Assembly (NCBI GenBank): GCA_023511485.1
Contig: JAIMBH010000009.1
Span: forward strand, 1 to 64,000
DNA: 64,000 nucleotides
Source: Bacillota bacterium
Lineage (GTDB): Bacteria; Actinomycetota; Aquicultoria; Aquicultorales; Aquicultoraceae
Reading direction: 5' to 3'
Part shown: positions 7,081 to 15,726 of the stretch, in pieces
Layout: every line of letters starts with the position of its first letter
How positions within the stretch are numbered: the first letter of the stretch is position 1
The notes under the pieces: generated by a model
Databases searched by the model: none
Told to the model about the DNA's origin: nothing
What the model saw: only the letters and a program-made list of their open reading frames with translations
Position numbers and translations under genes: made by a program

Positions 7081-7728
7081 ATGATAAAAGCATTTATATT
7101 TGATATCGATGGGACGCTGATTGACACGAATCAACTCCATATTGATTCCTGGATAAAGGCCTTCAAGGAATTTGGGGTTACTGTGGCACGGAGTGACATC
7201 CAGCTACAGCTGGGTAGAAGGGCCACTGAAATCGCAAAGACCTTGCTTCCAAGAGAAAAGGAAGGCTATGTTGACTCAATCGTCGACAGGAAGCGAATCA
7301 TATTTAGAGAGCATTTCTCTGAGATAAAAGTATTTCCGATGGTAAAGGAGTTGTTTGGTTTTTTAAGCAGCAAGGCAATTAAAATTGCTCTTGCAACTTC
7401 TACTACCAGGCACGATGCGGAGTTTTACGTTGGGCTGATGTCGGTGGAAAGCTTTGTTGATGGCCTGATTGCCGCAGAAGATATTCTGCACTCAAAGCCA
7501 GACCCTGAAATATTTATGAAGTGTGCAGAGTTGCTTGGGGTTAAGCCGCATGAATCGGTTGCGATAGGAGACAGCACGCACGATATTCTGGCTTCCGTAC
7601 GGGCCGGAATGATACCGGTGGGTGTTTTGACAGGCGGCTATTCAAGGGAGGAGCTGCTAAAAACCGGCGCAGACAAGGTCTATCGCGATATAGCCGACCT
7701 CTATAACCACATAGGTGATATCCTCTAG
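7081..7728 (+). CDS. HAD-superfamily phosphatase (phosphoglycolate phosphatase / beta-phosphoglucomutase type)
   Basis: A 215-residue subfamily IA HAD hydrolase with all four motifs: FDIDGTLIDTNQ (nucleophile and acid Asp at ~8 and 10), LATSTTRHDAEFY (motif II Thr), KPDPEIF (motif III Lys) and AIGDSTHDILAS (motif IV Asp). A helical cap lies between residues ~15 and 85 (DSWIKAFKEFGVTV). The substrate cannot be told from sequence; candidates are phosphoglycolate, sugar phosphates or pyrophosphate. GGGGG precedes the ATG. It stands alone between the 9-bp tandem repeat and the TasA/SipW promoter. Confidence 0.88.
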   Translation: MIKAFIFDIDGTLIDTNQLHIDSWIKAFKEFGVTVARSDIQLQLGRRATEIAKTLLPREKEGYVDSIVDRKRIIFREHFSEIKVFPMVKELFGFLSSKAIKIALATSTTRHDAEFYVGLMSVESFVDGLIAAEDILHSKPDPEIFMKCAELLGVKPHESVAIGDSTHDILASVRAGMIPVGVLTGGYSREELLKTGADKVYRDIADLYNHIGDIL

Positions 7729-7765
7729 CCGAATATTATTTTCTCCTGAAAATAACACCAAACGC

Positions 7766-7794
7766 TTGAACACATAGCGCATATGGTGTAATAT
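7766..7794 (+). promoter_or_regulatory. Sigma-A-type promoter for the tasA-sipW operon
   Basis: TTGAAC, a 17-nt spacer, TAATAT, giving a leader of roughly 85 nt before the ATG at 7887. A GCGCATATG / CATATGTGC near-palindrome overlaps the -10 region. Confidence 0.6.
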
Positions 7795-7836
7795 GCATAT
7801 GTGCAATTGCACCAGCAAACTAGAACTACAGTTTGT

Positions 7837-7848
7837 AGCGTTAACGCT
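7837..7848. promoter_or_regulatory. 12-bp palindrome in the tasA leader
   Basis: AGCGTTAACGCT is a perfect palindrome between the promoter and the ribosome binding site, a possible operator for the matrix operon. Confidence 0.4.
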
Positions 7849-7886
7849 TTAGTTTCATTTTAGTTCAGTTGAACCAGGAGGGGCAG

Positions 7887-8411
7887 ATGAAGAAATTTTT
7901 ACTAATTGCGCTGGGCATAGCGCTCATACTAACTTTACTTACAGGTGTAACTTTCTCCTATATGACAGCCGAAGCAGAAAACCCAAGCAACACCATATCA
8001 ACCGGGTCTTTGCAAATAATAACCGAACCACAGCCTTTTATGAAAATCAGCGGACTAACGCCAGGAGGCGTCGCGCAGGAGGCTGCGGTTAATATATTTG
8101 CGAGCACTCCAACAAAATTCTTCTATAAAATAAGGGCCGTAAGGCAGACTGGAACAAGCACTAAGTTGTGGAATGCTTTAATGGTTGAGATCAAGGATGA
8201 TGTGACGGGTGAGACCTGGACCGGTAAATTAAACGGTCTTGAGACCACGTGGTTTGCAAGGCAGAATGGGGTTGAAAGCGGAGAAGACGGCCTTGGTCAT
8301 CTCATAAGATTTAAGGTTTGGATACCCCAAGAGGCTGATGTTGATGCGCAAACAACGGCTACGGCTGAGTTTAGATTTGATGCCGAGCAATGGCGACCTG
8401 CAACCAGTTAA
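7887..8411 (+). CDS. TasA/CalY-like secreted matrix protein with SipW-type signal peptide
   Basis: A 174-residue exported protein. The N-terminus KKFLLIALGIALILTLLT, then GVTFSYMTAEAENPSNTIST, is a SipW-dependent signal region of the kind that precedes TasA, camelysin and related beta-sheet surface proteins. The mature part (~40-174) starts GSLQIITEP and is beta-rich with polar repeats, like the camelysin fold. The start is the ATG at 7887 preceded by AGGAGGGG; the TTG 18 bp upstream is not needed. The next gene, 23 bp away, encodes the matching signal peptidase. TasA proteins form extracellular fibres in biofilms; a fibre or surface role here is inferred from family and context. Confidence 0.83.
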   Translation: MKKFLLIALGIALILTLLTGVTFSYMTAEAENPSNTISTGSLQIITEPQPFMKISGLTPGGVAQEAAVNIFASTPTKFFYKIRAVRQTGTSTKLWNALMVEIKDDVTGETWTGKLNGLETTWFARQNGVESGEDGLGHLIRFKVWIPQEADVDAQTTATAEFRFDAEQWRPATS

Positions 8412-8434
8412 TTGTCGCTTTAATGGAGGGATAA

Positions 8435-9070
8435 ATGCTGTTTTTAGGGCATGTTAGGCATATCTGGAGCAGTGCTTTCCTAAAGGATAGGTTGTTGGCT
8501 GTATCCACAGTCGCATTGATGCTGTTTTTTTCCATATTTATTGCCCTTATACTTTCCGGCAAGATCGGTCTTTTAATCGTAAAAAGTAGCAGCATGCGGC
8601 CATATATGGCGCCCGGTTCACTTCTTATCTTTAAGAAGGCCACCATTGCAGAGATTAAACCTGGTGAGGTGGTTGTTTTTTGCGAGGATCGATCTTCAAA
8701 TCTTCTTGTTACGCATAGAGTTGTAGATAGGGTTTTCAGCAAAGGCAAGATATTTCTTCAAACAAAAGGCGATGCCAACAACCGGTTTGATGCATCGCTG
8801 ATAGGTGAGAGCCAGTTGGTAGGCAAGGTGGTTTATGTCGTCCCTGGCATGGGTTGGGCGGTAAGTATTGCAAAAACTCCGGCGGGAATCCTGTTTTTAA
8901 ATACAGCCTTGATTGCCTTAATTCTTCTTATCATTGTTGATAAAATTAAAGCTAAGGAGAGATTGGCCTACCAAGCTGGTTTGGGTTTGATGTTACCCAA
9001 AGATGATATCTCAGGTAAAGGTGGCATTGTGCATAGTTTCACTAAAAACGCAGGCAGCAACGTAAATTAA
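8435..9070 (+). CDS. sipW: SipW-type (ER/archaeal-type) signal peptidase I
   Basis: A 211-residue membrane peptidase. An N-terminal span (~15-50, TVALMLFFSIFIALILSG) is followed by the serine box KSSSMRPYMAPGSLL, and by LVTHRVVDRV, which carries a catalytic His in place of the Lys of ordinary bacterial SPases, the mark of the S26B (SipW, SEC11) subgroup. A TKGDANNRFD box then GKVVYVVPGMGW follow. A second span lies at ~150-170. GGAGGG precedes the ATG. It forms a two-gene operon with the TasA-like substrate upstream and ends at a strong terminator. It likely processes that substrate at the outer membrane face. Confidence 0.93.
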   Translation: MLFLGHVRHIWSSAFLKDRLLAVSTVALMLFFSIFIALILSGKIGLLIVKSSSMRPYMAPGSLLIFKKATIAEIKPGEVVVFCEDRSSNLLVTHRVVDRVFSKGKIFLQTKGDANNRFDASLIGESQLVGKVVYVVPGMGWAVSIAKTPAGILFLNTALIALILLIIVDKIKAKERLAYQAGLGLMLPKDDISGKGGIVHSFTKNAGSNVN

Positions 9071-9092
9071 AAACCGGCCCTAGGCCGGTTTT
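9070..9092. terminator. Terminator between sipW and the convergent 9130-9471 gene
   Basis: Perfect 10-bp stem AAAACCGGCC / GGCCGGTTTT with a 3-nt loop; it works in both directions and begins at the last base of the sipW stop. Confidence 0.85.
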
Positions 9093-9129
9093 GCTTCTTG
9101 CTTAGATCTTTTTACCTAAGGCCTATTAC

Positions 9130-9471
9130 TTAGCCAGCTTCGCCACCGTATAGTAGCGTTAAATGGCGTTTCTTGCGTGATGTAGATTTGCGGCGGCGTG
9201 GCGCCTGCGAATCTTCATCATCGACGCGTTCGCCATCAAGGGCTTCATATCTTACTCTATGCAGGTATTGGCGCAGGTGAAGGCCAACGGTCTCAATATA
9301 CTGCAGGTCAAAATTGTGCTTCTGAGCTGCGACTTTAAGCGACATCTCTAGGATATCATCATCAAGATAGAGGATCAGCCCGCATTCTTCAAGAAACTTC
9401 TCACGCTCATCGCCGATCAGCCGTAAACCGCTGTAATTTTCCCAAGTTTTTAAGAATTCGTGCTTATCCAT
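9130..9471 (-). CDS. Hypothetical protein, 113 aa, basic tail
   Basis: Not recognised. Residues ~1-80 look globular and helical (DKHEFLKTWENYSGLRL, EECGLILYLDDDILEMSL). The C-terminus is strongly basic (QAPRRRKSTSRKKRHLTL), which suggests nucleic-acid or ribosome contact. The start is placed at the ATG at 9469-9471, with AGGA upstream; a TTG three codons earlier is possible. The gene is monocistronic and shares the terminator with sipW. Confidence 0.65.
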   Translation of the reverse strand: MDKHEFLKTWENYSGLRLIGDEREKFLEECGLILYLDDDILEMSLKVAAQKHNFDLQYIETVGLHLRQYLHRVRYEALDGERVDDEDSQAPRRRKSTSRKKRHLTLLYGGEAG

Positions 9472-9826
9472 GCCTGCCAATCCTAAAATCGTAAATTATC
9501 AAACTTACTTTTTTATCGGCAATTTCGCTGTATAACTAAAGTGCATTTAAACTAATAAAGCTTTACCATGTTCAATATGGTTAAAAGATATTTAGGCACA
9601 GGGTTTGGCAATTGATTGGAAATATAGGCGATTAATGGCCAGCTATGCCGTCTACTTCGAGAAAGTATCCGTTTACTACAGGAAAAGCACGCTGGCCAAT
9701 TATTTATTCGAACATACTAGTTTTATTGCTAGATTAGAATCAGGCGTAAACAGCTCATTGGCAAATTTTATTAGGCTATGCCCTTTGGACTGGTGAAGGT
9801 GTTTAAAAATGGAGGTGGGAGGGTTA
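9472..9826. other. Intergenic region without a supported gene
   Basis: About 355 bp between two divergent genes. A 63-codon frame from TTG at 9605 is present but has no ribosome binding site or recognisable domain, so it is not called. GGAGGTGGGAGGG at 9811-9823 serves the next gene. Confidence 0.5.
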
Positions 9827-10129
9827 GTGTCCACGACGGCCAGCTTTAAAAGTTTAATAAATAAGTTTAGTTTTCCGGATGAGGAAACCCCGAGTTGCTG
9901 GAGTTTAAACAAAGTTAAGAAGATACTTGGCGAGCTTGGGATTGGTAATTATAATATTAAGGAAAGGGAGAGAGTGGTGTACGTTGGCAGCCAAACCGAG
10001 CTAATGCGCATATTGCTCTACCTTGTGCCGTATGAAGTATCAAGCGAATACCATTTAACCCTTAGTAAATCAGATAATAGTATTAGGCTTCAGATAGGCT
10101 GCTGGCAGTTTGAAACGCATGCCCAGTAA
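9827..10129 (+). CDS. Hypothetical protein, ~100 aa
   Basis: Not recognised. It is a small mixed alpha/beta protein with a central KKILGELGIGNYNIKERERV segment and a C-terminal beta-rich part (YHLTLSKSDNSIRLQIG). Two starts are possible: GTG at 9827, 11 nt after GGAGG (9811-9815), or ATG at 9809, which overlaps that motif and has none of its own. The GTG is preferred. It lies 46 bp before the phosphodiesterase gene on the same strand. Confidence 0.55.
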   Translation: MSTTASFKSLINKFSFPDEETPSCWSLNKVKKILGELGIGNYNIKERERVVYVGSQTELMRILLYLVPYEVSSEYHLTLSKSDNSIRLQIGCWQFETHAQ

Positions 10130-10175
10130 TCTATTCATGCAAGCTTAGATTTATAAAATTACGCGAAGCAACTAT

Positions 10176-10667
10176 ATGAAAGCTCTGGTCATATCGGATA
10201 CTCATGTTCGCTCGGGAAGCGAAATAAGCAAACTTATCAGCATAATTAAGCCTTACGTAAGTGAAGCCGATATCATTATCCACGCCGGGGATTTAGTTTC
10301 AAGAGCCCTTATTAACTCCCTTAACGACCTTAAGCCTACCTATGCTGTTTCGGGAAATATGGATCAATACGATGTAGCGCAAACACTTCCGCAAAAGATG
10401 GTCTTCGAATTTGACTCCTTCAAAGTAGGGCTCACTCACGGTTCGGGGCCCGCTACGGGGTTAAGGGAACGGGTTTTCGATCTCTTTCAGTTAGATGCCG
10501 TTGATGCCATCATCTTCGGACACTCTCACCAACCCTACTTAGGCGTACAAGACGGCGTTTTAATGCTAAACCCAGGGAGCCCGACCGATACCAGGTTTGC
10601 CGATCGCAACACACTGGCGTTTTTATATGCAGACGACAAGCTTCGGGCAGAGATTATCGATATTTGA
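10176..10667 (+). CDS. YfcE/MJ0936-type metallophosphodiesterase
   Basis: A 163-residue calcineurin-like phosphoesterase. Metal-binding motifs are in order: VISDTHVRSG (D, H), IIHAGDLVS (D), VSGNMDQYD (N), GLTHGSG (H) and IFGHSHQPY (H,H), followed by LNPGSPTDTR. The single-domain length matches the YfcE/MJ0936 family, which hydrolyses artificial phosphodiesters; the natural substrate is usually unknown. No upstream GGAGG is evident. The adjacent nadE is convergent. Confidence 0.93.
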   Translation: MKALVISDTHVRSGSEISKLISIIKPYVSEADIIIHAGDLVSRALINSLNDLKPTYAVSGNMDQYDVAQTLPQKMVFEFDSFKVGLTHGSGPATGLRERVFDLFQLDAVDAIIFGHSHQPYLGVQDGVLMLNPGSPTDTRFADRNTLAFLYADDKLRAEIIDI

Positions 10668-10782
10668 GAGTGCCGCGGTTTGCCTGTGCTGCAGTTTAAT
10701 AGTATCGCAGAAAGAAATACTAACTTTCGCCTGGTGATGGGTAATTTAAGTAACTTGATTTTTGCGCTGGGATAGAAACCAG

Positions 10783-12525
10783 CTAGTAAATTTCTTCTCT
10801 GAAAGCATTTGTAATAGGCATGCGGCGGTCTTTGCCAAAGGCACGTGGACTTATTTTTATACCGATCGGTCCCTGACGGCGCTTGTATTCGTTTTGGTCA
10901 ACTTTGGCAACAGTCCACTTTACGTAATTTTCTGGCAATCCTTCGGCGATCAGATCTCCCATACTCTTTTCAGATTCCACATAACCGCGAAGTATCTGAT
11001 CAAGTATCGGATAGGGAGGAAGCGTATCTACATCCTTCTGTCCCGGCCGAAGCTCGGCGGATGGCTCTTTAGTTAAGACACGCTCTGGTATAACAGGCCA
11101 TCCGGCAATCTGATTTCTATACCGGGCAAGTTCATATACAGTTGTTTTAAGAATGTCTTTGAGAACTGCAAATCCTCCGACCATATCCCCATAAAGTGTT
11201 GTGTAGCCAACTGCGATTTCACTTTTATTGCCGGTTGCAATCACGAGCCATTTGAATTTATTTGAAAGGGACATAAGGATAATGCCCCTGATCCTTGATT
11301 GCATATTCTCTTCAGTTACATCTTCAGGCAAACCATCGAAAACAGCTGCCATTGTCGACTTCATTGCCGTAAATACCGGTTCGATAGGTATGTTAAGCAG
11401 TCTTATCCCAAGGTTATCCGCAAGCATCTTAGCGTCTTCAATGCTTGCTTTGGATGAGTAGCGAGATGGCATTGCGACGCCGGTTACATTTTCGGCCCCT
11501 AGAGCATCAACGCAGATTGCGGCGGTAAGAGATGAGTCTATGCCTCCGCTTAAGCCCAAGACAACCTGCTTAAAACCGTTCTTGTGCACGTAATCTCGAA
11601 GCCCGATTTTAAGAGCCTCATATATTTCAGCCATGGGCTCTAGAGCAGGGTGGATGGTTGCCCCCAACTTTTCTGCAGCCAGCTTGATTCTAAAATCCTC
11701 TATCTTGTATTTAACGACCTTCTGGTCTTCAGGCGCGCGCGCCCTTTGCCTCCGCTTGGGGTCAAATAGATGTTTTAAAGATACCTGGGATAAGTCAAGG
11801 TCGATAATTAAGAGATCTTCTTTAAATTGATGGCCTCTGGCAATGATATTGCCATCGGGAGCAGCAACGAGGCTTTGCCCATCAAAAACTAGCTCATCCT
11901 GTCCTCCCACTAGATTTACATATGCGATATAGACCTGGTTATCGTATGCGCGCATACCGACCATTTTTTCACGAAGGAGCCCTTTTTTGAAGCTGTAAGG
12001 AGAGCTTGAAATATTTACAATAAGCTGACAGCCTGGTTCCTGAGCTTGGTTAATCGTCGGCCCCTCTACAAACCATATGTCTTCGCAAATATTTACGCCA
12101 AAAGTAAATCCGTCCGCTTTAAAGATAGATACTTCAGCGCCTCGTTGAAAGTAGCGAAACTCATCAAATACGCCATAGTTTGGTAGAAACATCTTATGGT
12201 AAATACCTATGATTCTGCTGTTATACATCACGGCGGCTGCGTTATAGAGGTCGTTTACCATATTGGGGTAACCGATAATTACGATTATTCTATCCGATAT
12301 TGGCAGTAGCGATTGCAATGTCTCCCTGGTAGCTTCAATAAATCTAGGTTTTAGCAGGAGGTCTTCAGGTGGATAGCCGCAGAGTGAAAGCTCAGGGAAT
12401 GCAATTAACTGCACCCCGGTTTCTCTTGCCAGCTCTGTTTGTTTTGCTATTTTTTCTGCATTGCCTTGAAGGTCACCGACTGTAGTGTTAATCTGTGCTA
12501 ATGCAATCCGGACCGTCTTTGCCAT
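10783..12525 (-). CDS. nadE: Glutamine-dependent NAD+ synthetase
   Basis: Makes NAD+ from deamido-NAD+, ATP and glutamine. The 580-residue protein has an N-terminal nitrilase-type glutaminase (~1-260) with the Glu/Lys/Cys triad region (FPELSLCGYPPEDLLLKP, VNICEDIWF). The C-terminal synthetase (~290-580) has the PP-loop LGLSGGIDSSLTAAI and ATGNKSEIAVGYTTLYGD. Full length. It starts 5 bp after the GAF-SpoIIE phosphatase stop on the same strand, so the two are probably co-transcribed. It works in the same pathway as nadD at 44.0 kb. Confidence 0.97.
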   Translation of the reverse strand: MAKTVRIALAQINTTVGDLQGNAEKIAKQTELARETGVQLIAFPELSLCGYPPEDLLLKPRFIEATRETLQSLLPISDRIIVIIGYPNMVNDLYNAAAVMYNSRIIGIYHKMFLPNYGVFDEFRYFQRGAEVSIFKADGFTFGVNICEDIWFVEGPTINQAQEPGCQLIVNISSSPYSFKKGLLREKMVGMRAYDNQVYIAYVNLVGGQDELVFDGQSLVAAPDGNIIARGHQFKEDLLIIDLDLSQVSLKHLFDPKRRQRARAPEDQKVVKYKIEDFRIKLAAEKLGATIHPALEPMAEIYEALKIGLRDYVHKNGFKQVVLGLSGGIDSSLTAAICVDALGAENVTGVAMPSRYSSKASIEDAKMLADNLGIRLLNIPIEPVFTAMKSTMAAVFDGLPEDVTEENMQSRIRGIILMSLSNKFKWLVIATGNKSEIAVGYTTLYGDMVGGFAVLKDILKTTVYELARYRNQIAGWPVIPERVLTKEPSAELRPGQKDVDTLPPYPILDQILRGYVESEKSMGDLIAEGLPENYVKWTVAKVDQNEYKRRQGPIGIKISPRAFGKDRRMPITNAFREEIY

Positions 12526-12530
12526 TCATC

Positions 12531-14315
12531 TCAAGCAACCCTTCTTATTACCAAAAGCGCTACGTCATCTGAGAGCTTACCATGTGTAAAACTAAGTACC
12601 GCGTTGATTATGGTGTCAGCAATCTCTTGCGCAGGTTCATCAAGATTCTCAAGCAAAGTCTTAACAAGCCTTTCCTCACCGAAAAACTCTTTGCCTGAGC
12701 GCGCTTCAATAACGCCGTCGGTATAAGCAACAAACAGGTTTCCGGCGTGCATGGGTATAGTTTTTTCCCTGTAGCTATATTTGGATATGATTCCGATTGC
12801 GGGGTCATGCGTTGACAGAACCGCGCACGTTTTTTCGATCTGGTTAAGAAGGCAAGGATACGGGTGACCGGCATTAACAAAGGTAATTATTCCGGTCTTG
12901 GGGTCATAGGTAGCGCAAAATATAGTAATGAAGCTGGCTCTTTCTTCTTGTCGATCAATAAAATCATTTGCTTGGGTTAAGGCGTGTGCGGGAGAAAAGT
13001 TTTGGTATAAGTAGGCGCGCAGTATGGATTTAAGTACCGAAGTCGATGTTGCCGCCTCTATACCCTTGCCGGAAACATCTCCTATTACAAATGCATATCT
13101 GCCGTTAACCTCGTACAAGTCGTAGAAATCGCCTCCCACCAATGCTTCTTCAGTTGCAGAGAAATATCTAACCCCTACTTCTATGTTCGGTATTGGCGGT
13201 ATATGTTGCGGAAGCATGCGCCTTTGAAGCGACTCAGATATATGTCTCTGAGCTTCGTAGAGCCTTGAGTTCTCGATAGCTACTGCAGCCTGACGCCCTA
13301 TACCTTGGAGGATTGTGAGGTCTCGCTCATTAAACTTCTTTTGCGGGTCTCTGGTTGAAACCCATAATGTTCCAATGACTCGGCCCCTTAACAAAAGGGG
13401 CGTTATGGCTATAGCCCGCAGCCCAACGTTAGCGAAAACCTCAAGCCTACCGGAAAATTGTTGATAATCTTCGATAATAAACGGCTCTTTTCGCTGAATT
13501 GCAATGCCAGTCATTGTACCATTAACCGGCACATCGACCTTTGCGATGACTTCAGGTAGGTTATAGATAAAAGGATAGGTGACTATGTTCTTGCTCTCAT
13601 CAAGGAGGCCGACCGCAGCGGCATCCGCTTCGGTCAACTCTGTTGCGTTCCTGGCGATTCGATACATTAAATCGTTGAGATTCAGGCCGGCAGTTATATC
13701 CAGGGCTACCTTTAAAAGGGCGTCAAGGTCTTTGCTTCGCTTTTTTATTTCCTCACTTGATTTCCTAAGCTCTTCATAATACTCCGCGTTTTCGATTGCT
13801 ACAGCCGCCTGCCCAGCTACGGCTTCTAACAGCCCGGCCTGGTATCTTGTGAAGTATTTGTTCGGTGCCACGTTGAGAATCTCAATTACACCTGTAATCT
13901 TGCCTTTGCGCATGATAGGTGTTACTATCAATGACTTGACGCCAGCCTTGACAAAGCTTTCTATTCGTCTGGGGTAGAGCGAATAGTCATCAACTATAAT
14001 GGTCCTTCGTTTCTCAATGGCCTCGTAGAGCGCACCCTGGCCCAGCGGGGTCTCAAGCCTGGCTAAGATTTCTGGGGCTCTGTATGGGTAACGCTTGATA
14101 ACCGAACCTGTTCCATCAACGAGTGCGATGGTACCGGCATCTCCATCGCACAGTTCGGTTGCATGGTGGATAATCTTATGAAGCAGCTCATCAAGATTAA
14201 GCTCGGAAGAAATATCTATTAGAATTGAGAGCAGCGTATGCAGGTCTTTTCTTAGCTGCCGCAGGTCTGCCATCTTAAGCTGGCGCTCCCAGGGCTGTCG
14301 TGGGGCTGGTTCCAT
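12531..14315 (-). CDS. GAF-GAF-PP2C (SpoIIE/RsbU-type) serine phosphatase
   Basis: A 594-residue soluble sensor phosphatase. GAF1 (~35-180, DGDAGTIALVDGTGSVIKR) and GAF2 (~210-355, TEADAAAVGLLDESK) precede a PP2C-type domain (~385-594). Metal and catalytic motifs there are VGGDFYDLYEV, IGDVSGKGIEAAT, FVNAGHPYPCL, YTDGVIEARS and LSDDVALLVI. Such proteins dephosphorylate STAS anti-sigma antagonists in partner-switching systems. A STAS protein is at 24.4 kb, but it lacks the usual serine. AGAGGT precedes the ATG. The ligand of the GAF domains is unknown; no haem or chromophore motif is seen. Confidence 0.93.
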   Translation of the reverse strand: MEPAPRQPWERQLKMADLRQLRKDLHTLLSILIDISSELNLDELLHKIIHHATELCDGDAGTIALVDGTGSVIKRYPYRAPEILARLETPLGQGALYEAIEKRRTIIVDDYSLYPRRIESFVKAGVKSLIVTPIMRKGKITGVIEILNVAPNKYFTRYQAGLLEAVAGQAAVAIENAEYYEELRKSSEEIKKRSKDLDALLKVALDITAGLNLNDLMYRIARNATELTEADAAAVGLLDESKNIVTYPFIYNLPEVIAKVDVPVNGTMTGIAIQRKEPFIIEDYQQFSGRLEVFANVGLRAIAITPLLLRGRVIGTLWVSTRDPQKKFNERDLTILQGIGRQAAVAIENSRLYEAQRHISESLQRRMLPQHIPPIPNIEVGVRYFSATEEALVGGDFYDLYEVNGRYAFVIGDVSGKGIEAATSTSVLKSILRAYLYQNFSPAHALTQANDFIDRQEERASFITIFCATYDPKTGIITFVNAGHPYPCLLNQIEKTCAVLSTHDPAIGIISKYSYREKTIPMHAGNLFVAYTDGVIEARSGKEFFGEERLVKTLLENLDEPAQEIADTIINAVLSFTHGKLSDDVALLVIRRVA

Positions 14316-14524
14316 ATCTCTACCTCTTAAAGAATTATCGCTACGGTTTAATACAGTTTTAAAAATATTCCAAAGCAGTTATACCCGTTTAAGCACGGGA
14401 TTATTAAATCCCGCCGCTAACGCAAGCCCGCTAACAAGCTCTTGTTTAGGAAGCTATAAAGAAAGGTATATATTTAAGTATAATTAAGAAGTAGCTTGCA
14501 AGGCTTAAGAAGGAGGACAATTAT

Positions 14525-15103
14525 ATGATTTATGAGGCGAAGGATTACAGCAGACTTTTAGGCATGGAAGGATTTAGCGATACGCTACTTAATAATCACT
14601 TTACTCTTTATCAGGGATATGTAGCTAACACAAATAAGTTACTAGATATGTTTTCAAAAATGCTGTCTAGTGGAGAGGTTGCAACGCCAGAGTTTGCCGA
14701 GCTAAAGCGAAGATTTGGATGGGAATTCAACGGCATGAGGCTTCACGAATACTATTTTGAAAATCTTGGCGGGCAGGGTGAAATTGATAGGGATGGCAAG
14801 CTCGCCAGGAAACTGGCCGAAGATTTCGGAAGCTATGAAGCCTGGGAGAAGGAGTTTCGGGCGATTGGCGCTATGAGAGGCATAGGCTGGGCTGTTCTTT
14901 ACCAGGATAGCGCAACAGGAAAACTTATAAATTTCTGGATAAACGAGCATGATATGGGGCATCCTGCCGGTTGCAGGCCGATACTTATTATGGATGTATT
15001 TGAGCACGCATATATGGTCGATTACGGCGTCAAGAGGCCGGATTATATCGATGTGTTCTTTAAAAATATTAACTGGCAGGCTGTAGAGAAAAGGCTTGAT
15101 TAA
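14525..15103 (+). CDS. sodB: Superoxide dismutase, Fe/Mn family
   Basis: A 192-residue Fe/Mn superoxide dismutase that disproportionates superoxide in the cytoplasm. Candidate metal ligands are His in LLNNHFTLYQGYV (~26), His in FNGMRLHEYYFENLGG (~77), and Asp plus His in LIMDVFEHAYMVDYG (~160-164). An AAGGAGG sits at the proper distance from ATG. There is a -10-like TATAAT at 14479-14484. Metal preference cannot be decided from sequence. With two ferritin-like proteins and a nitroreductase in the same block, it suggests exposure to oxygen. Confidence 0.95.
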   Translation: MIYEAKDYSRLLGMEGFSDTLLNNHFTLYQGYVANTNKLLDMFSKMLSSGEVATPEFAELKRRFGWEFNGMRLHEYYFENLGGQGEIDRDGKLARKLAEDFGSYEAWEKEFRAIGAMRGIGWAVLYQDSATGKLINFWINEHDMGHPAGCRPILIMDVFEHAYMVDYGVKRPDYIDVFFKNINWQAVEKRLD

Positions 15104-15190
15104 GTTATTTGCATTTAGGGTATATATCCTAATAGAATTGTAGGCTTTAAGAGTTGGGAAGAGTCCCTACAAAGAAGGGAGGAGGCTGCC

Positions 15191-15466
15191 ATGAAATACA
15201 CAAAAGAATCCCTGGCTGAAAAACTAGTGCAGATGTACCCGGAGATTACTGAGCATGGGCTTGATTTAGATCTGGAATTCAGCGACGAGAAAAATGCTTG
15301 GGTTGTTGGTCTGAGGAAAGGAGAACACAAACTAACCACACATCTTGAGAAAAAGGATGCAGACGAATGCATTAATGGGGTCAAATGCATTTATCTTGGT
15401 GTCCAAATCGGCCAGTTTGTTCAAAACTTTGAAGAAGACGAAGCCAAGGCAGGCGTAAAGGCGTAA
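15191..15466 (+). CDS. Small hypothetical protein (91 aa)
   Basis: Not recognised. The acidic 91-residue protein has a MKYTKESLAEKLVQMYPEI N-terminal helix, an LDLEFSDEKNAWVVGLRKG beta region, and a C-terminal AGVKA tail. AAGGGAGGAGG precedes the ATG, so the gene is well translated. It is tail-to-tail with the DUF2249-like gene, 5 bp between stops, and 87 bp after sod. Confidence 0.75.
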   Translation: MKYTKESLAEKLVQMYPEITEHGLDLDLEFSDEKNAWVVGLRKGEHKLTTHLEKKDADECINGVKCIYLGVQIGQFVQNFEEDEAKAGVKA

Positions 15467-15471
15467 AGCCT

Positions 15472-15726
15472 TTACGCTGCATGCTTTTTCACTTCTATAA
15501 TTGCCTCGTCGGATGCAATTTCCCGTGTTGCCAAAACGGAGAGGCCGGCTGTTTCAGCAAGACCGGCTACCTGGTTTACAGGCTCATTCATGTTCTCCGG
15601 ATCTACAACGACTGTTGCTTCCTGTCCAGGGCTTAGTTCATCTGATATCCTATTGAAAGTATCCTCGAAAAACTTCATAGGGTCCGGTCCATACTGCATA
15701 TTTCTCAGATCATATCGCTCTGGCAA
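15472..15726 (-). CDS. DUF2249/TusA-like small protein
   Basis: About 84 residues. The order ERYDLRN...KFFEDTFNRISDELSPGQ, then EATVVVDPENMNEPVNQ, then AGLSVLATREIASDEAIIEV, matches the TusA-like fold of DUF2249 proteins (beta-alpha-beta with a D/E-rich first loop). The catalytic Cys of TusA sulfurtransferases is not visible. The start is set at TTG (15724-15726), 7 nt after GGAGGG; the longer frame would begin inside that motif. The function is unknown; relatives occur beside respiratory and nitric-oxide genes. Confidence 0.65.
   Translation of the reverse strand: MPERYDLRNMQYGPDPMKFFEDTFNRISDELSPGQEATVVVDPENMNEPVNQVAGLAETAGLSVLATREIASDEAIIEVKKHAA

Noticed and set aside
9605-9796. 63-codon frame starting with TTG
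   Set aside because: No ribosome binding site or known pattern; composition resembles intergenic sequence.
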